Shown piece by piece: positions 63,207 through 64,000 of a stretch of DNA of 64,000 nucleotides. The notes beneath the pieces were generated by a model that was given only the letters and a program-made list of their open reading frames with translations, was not told the DNA's origin and did not search any database. The DNA is from Pycnococcus provasolii. Lineage: Eukaryota > Chlorophyta > Pseudoscourfieldiophyceae > Pseudoscourfieldiales > Pycnococcaceae. Both the position numbers and the translations under genes were made by a program. The number at the start of each line of letters is the position of its first letter. Position 1 is the first letter of the stretch. The stretch spans positions 806,001-870,000 of the forward strand of contig OW568869.1 of assembly GCA_938743325.2 (NCBI GenBank), given 5' to 3'.

Positions 63207-63807
63207 CGTGTAACTTGCTGTGCTGTGCTGCAGTGAAGATCCGAATACTAATGACGCGTATGTACAAGGGTATGGCAGAATGACGGAATGACGGGACGCG
63301 CGTATTTTCTTTCTGCACCTTCGAAGGAACACGTTCCCCTCAGAAGGCGGGGAGGGAGGTGCTATCGTAGTGGTACTAAAACCATAGACTATATGGGGGT
63401 CCCCCGTTGGATGGACACACCGAGTTAAATTGGTCCACCTAAAAAAAAGGGAATGGGATCCCCCGTTGAATGGACACACGAGAAACTGGCCCTTGGAAAT
63501 TTTTGAATGAGCGCGAACTCGTTCCGGTTGGACCTCCTCGTTGGGCGTTGCCGCGGACTGGACTTGTTTCCTTTCCCGGCACCTTGCCCTGGCCCTGGCC
63601 TTTTCCCGTTCCATCCACCGCACTGACTCGCACACCTCACGGCCTCGCCATTGCGTAAGCTTAAGCGTGCTTGCCTAAGTTAAGGCCAGACAGACGGTTG
63701 GAGTCCGACCTTCTTCGTTTGGTAGGAGTCCGACCTTACACACTTCTTCGTTTCGTTTCAGTCACTCCTTGGGTCACGCCGTCAGTCAGTCAGTGTCATA
63801 TACCATC
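63207..63807. other. Intergenic region with short direct repeats
   Basis: No gene seen. CCCCCGTTG(G/A)ATGGACACAC occurs at about 63403 and 63461, and GGAGTCCGACCTT twice at about 63701 and 63725. Several TCAGTCAGTCAGT-type repeats precede the last gene's ATG. The divergent promoters of the unknown membrane protein and the VFL3-like gene must lie here. Confidence 0.5.
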
Positions 63808-64000
63808 ATGGAAAGTGGTGCGGCTGGCTCTGGGGGCCAATCTCACGACTCCTTCTCGTCGGCCTCCTCTTCAGCAGTGTTCAGAGAGTCGGTCGAACTC
63901 GCGTTCCACAACGTGCCATTCCTTGTCACCGTCGCGTCCAGTCACGAAGAAACGCTCTTGGTGGAAGTCGAAGCACGCGAGGACGGGGCGAGGTGGAGGG
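63808..64000 (+). CDS. VFL3: VFL3/CCDC61-like basal-body protein, N-terminal part
   Basis: The first 64 codons of a gene running off the right edge, from the ATG at 63808 in the context CATCATGG. After a Ser/Gly-rich lead, the sequence ESVELAFHNVPFLVTVASSH followed by ETLLVEVEAREDGARW resembles the head-domain start of CCDC61 (VFL3 in Chlamydomonas), a SAS-6-like-fold protein needed for basal-body position and fibre assembly. The assignment rests on this short stretch. The gene continues outside the window, so the coiled-coil part cannot be checked. Confidence 0.5.
   Translation, partial: MESGAAGSGGQSHDSFSSASSSAVFRESVELAFHNVPFLVTVASSHEETLLVEVEAREDGARWR

Overview
This window is nuclear DNA from a green alga, most likely a small marine prasinophyte-type chlorophyte; I cannot assign a species. 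The reasons are: plastid-targeted proteins (FtsH-like ATPase, Mfd-like helicase, peroxiredoxin Q, RsmI-type rRNA methyltransferase, His and Trp biosynthesis enzymes), a channelrhodopsin, a plant-type RLF cytochrome b5 protein and JmjC demethylase, and eukaryotic trafficking genes (AP-2 alpha, TRAPPC13, SEC63). Genes are densely packed, often only tens to hundreds of bases apart, on both strands. Only three gene models need introns, and all three encode RNA-binding or ribosomal proteins. No tRNA, rRNA or CRISPR was seen.

Layout. 1-11.4 kb: 3' end of a lipin-type phosphatidate phosphatase, then five minus-strand genes (RLF-like cytochrome b5, JmjN/JmjC demethylase, a small three-exon RRM protein, a two-RRM RGG protein, beta-ketoacyl-ACP synthase), with a 46/47-bp minisatellite between the second and third. 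11.5-30.3 kb: housekeeping genes in mixed orientation (PIH1/CS-domain protein, SEC63, HISN3, CSL4, anthranilate phosphoribosyltransferase, TRAPPC13, SPRING, peroxiredoxin Q, a TFIIB-like/FCP1-like fusion, a TspO-like membrane protein, an unknown plastid protein, AP-2 alpha). 30.7-38.6 kb: a retroelement island with two parts. The first is a fold-back structure with 889-bp, almost identical inverted arms carrying the 5' part of one retroelement. The second is a DIRS/PAT-type tyrosine-recombinase retroelement with gag-like, RT/RNase H/methyltransferase and recombinase ORFs plus identical 128-bp repeats. 38.8-48.3 kb, all plus strand: a GPI-anchored surface protein with two near-identical esterase modules, a PP2C-type phosphatase with a very long charged helix, and a channelrhodopsin with conserved gating and pore residues. 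48.5-64 kb: RsmI, a small unknown, an NTH1 that lacks iron-sulphur ligands, CWC21, a short plastid Mfd, a 223-bp TA-flanked MITE, a protease-dead FtsHi, RPL9, an unknown membrane protein, and the start of a probable VFL3/CCDC61 gene.

Two short motif types recur in gaps between divergent genes: telo-box-like AAACCCTAA and AAACCCCGAAT. They look like shared promoter elements. The most interesting items are the channelrhodopsin, the hairpin-forming inverted duplication, the palindromic site inside the recombinase element's repeats, and the tandem esterase whose copies differ mainly in one 17-residue patch.
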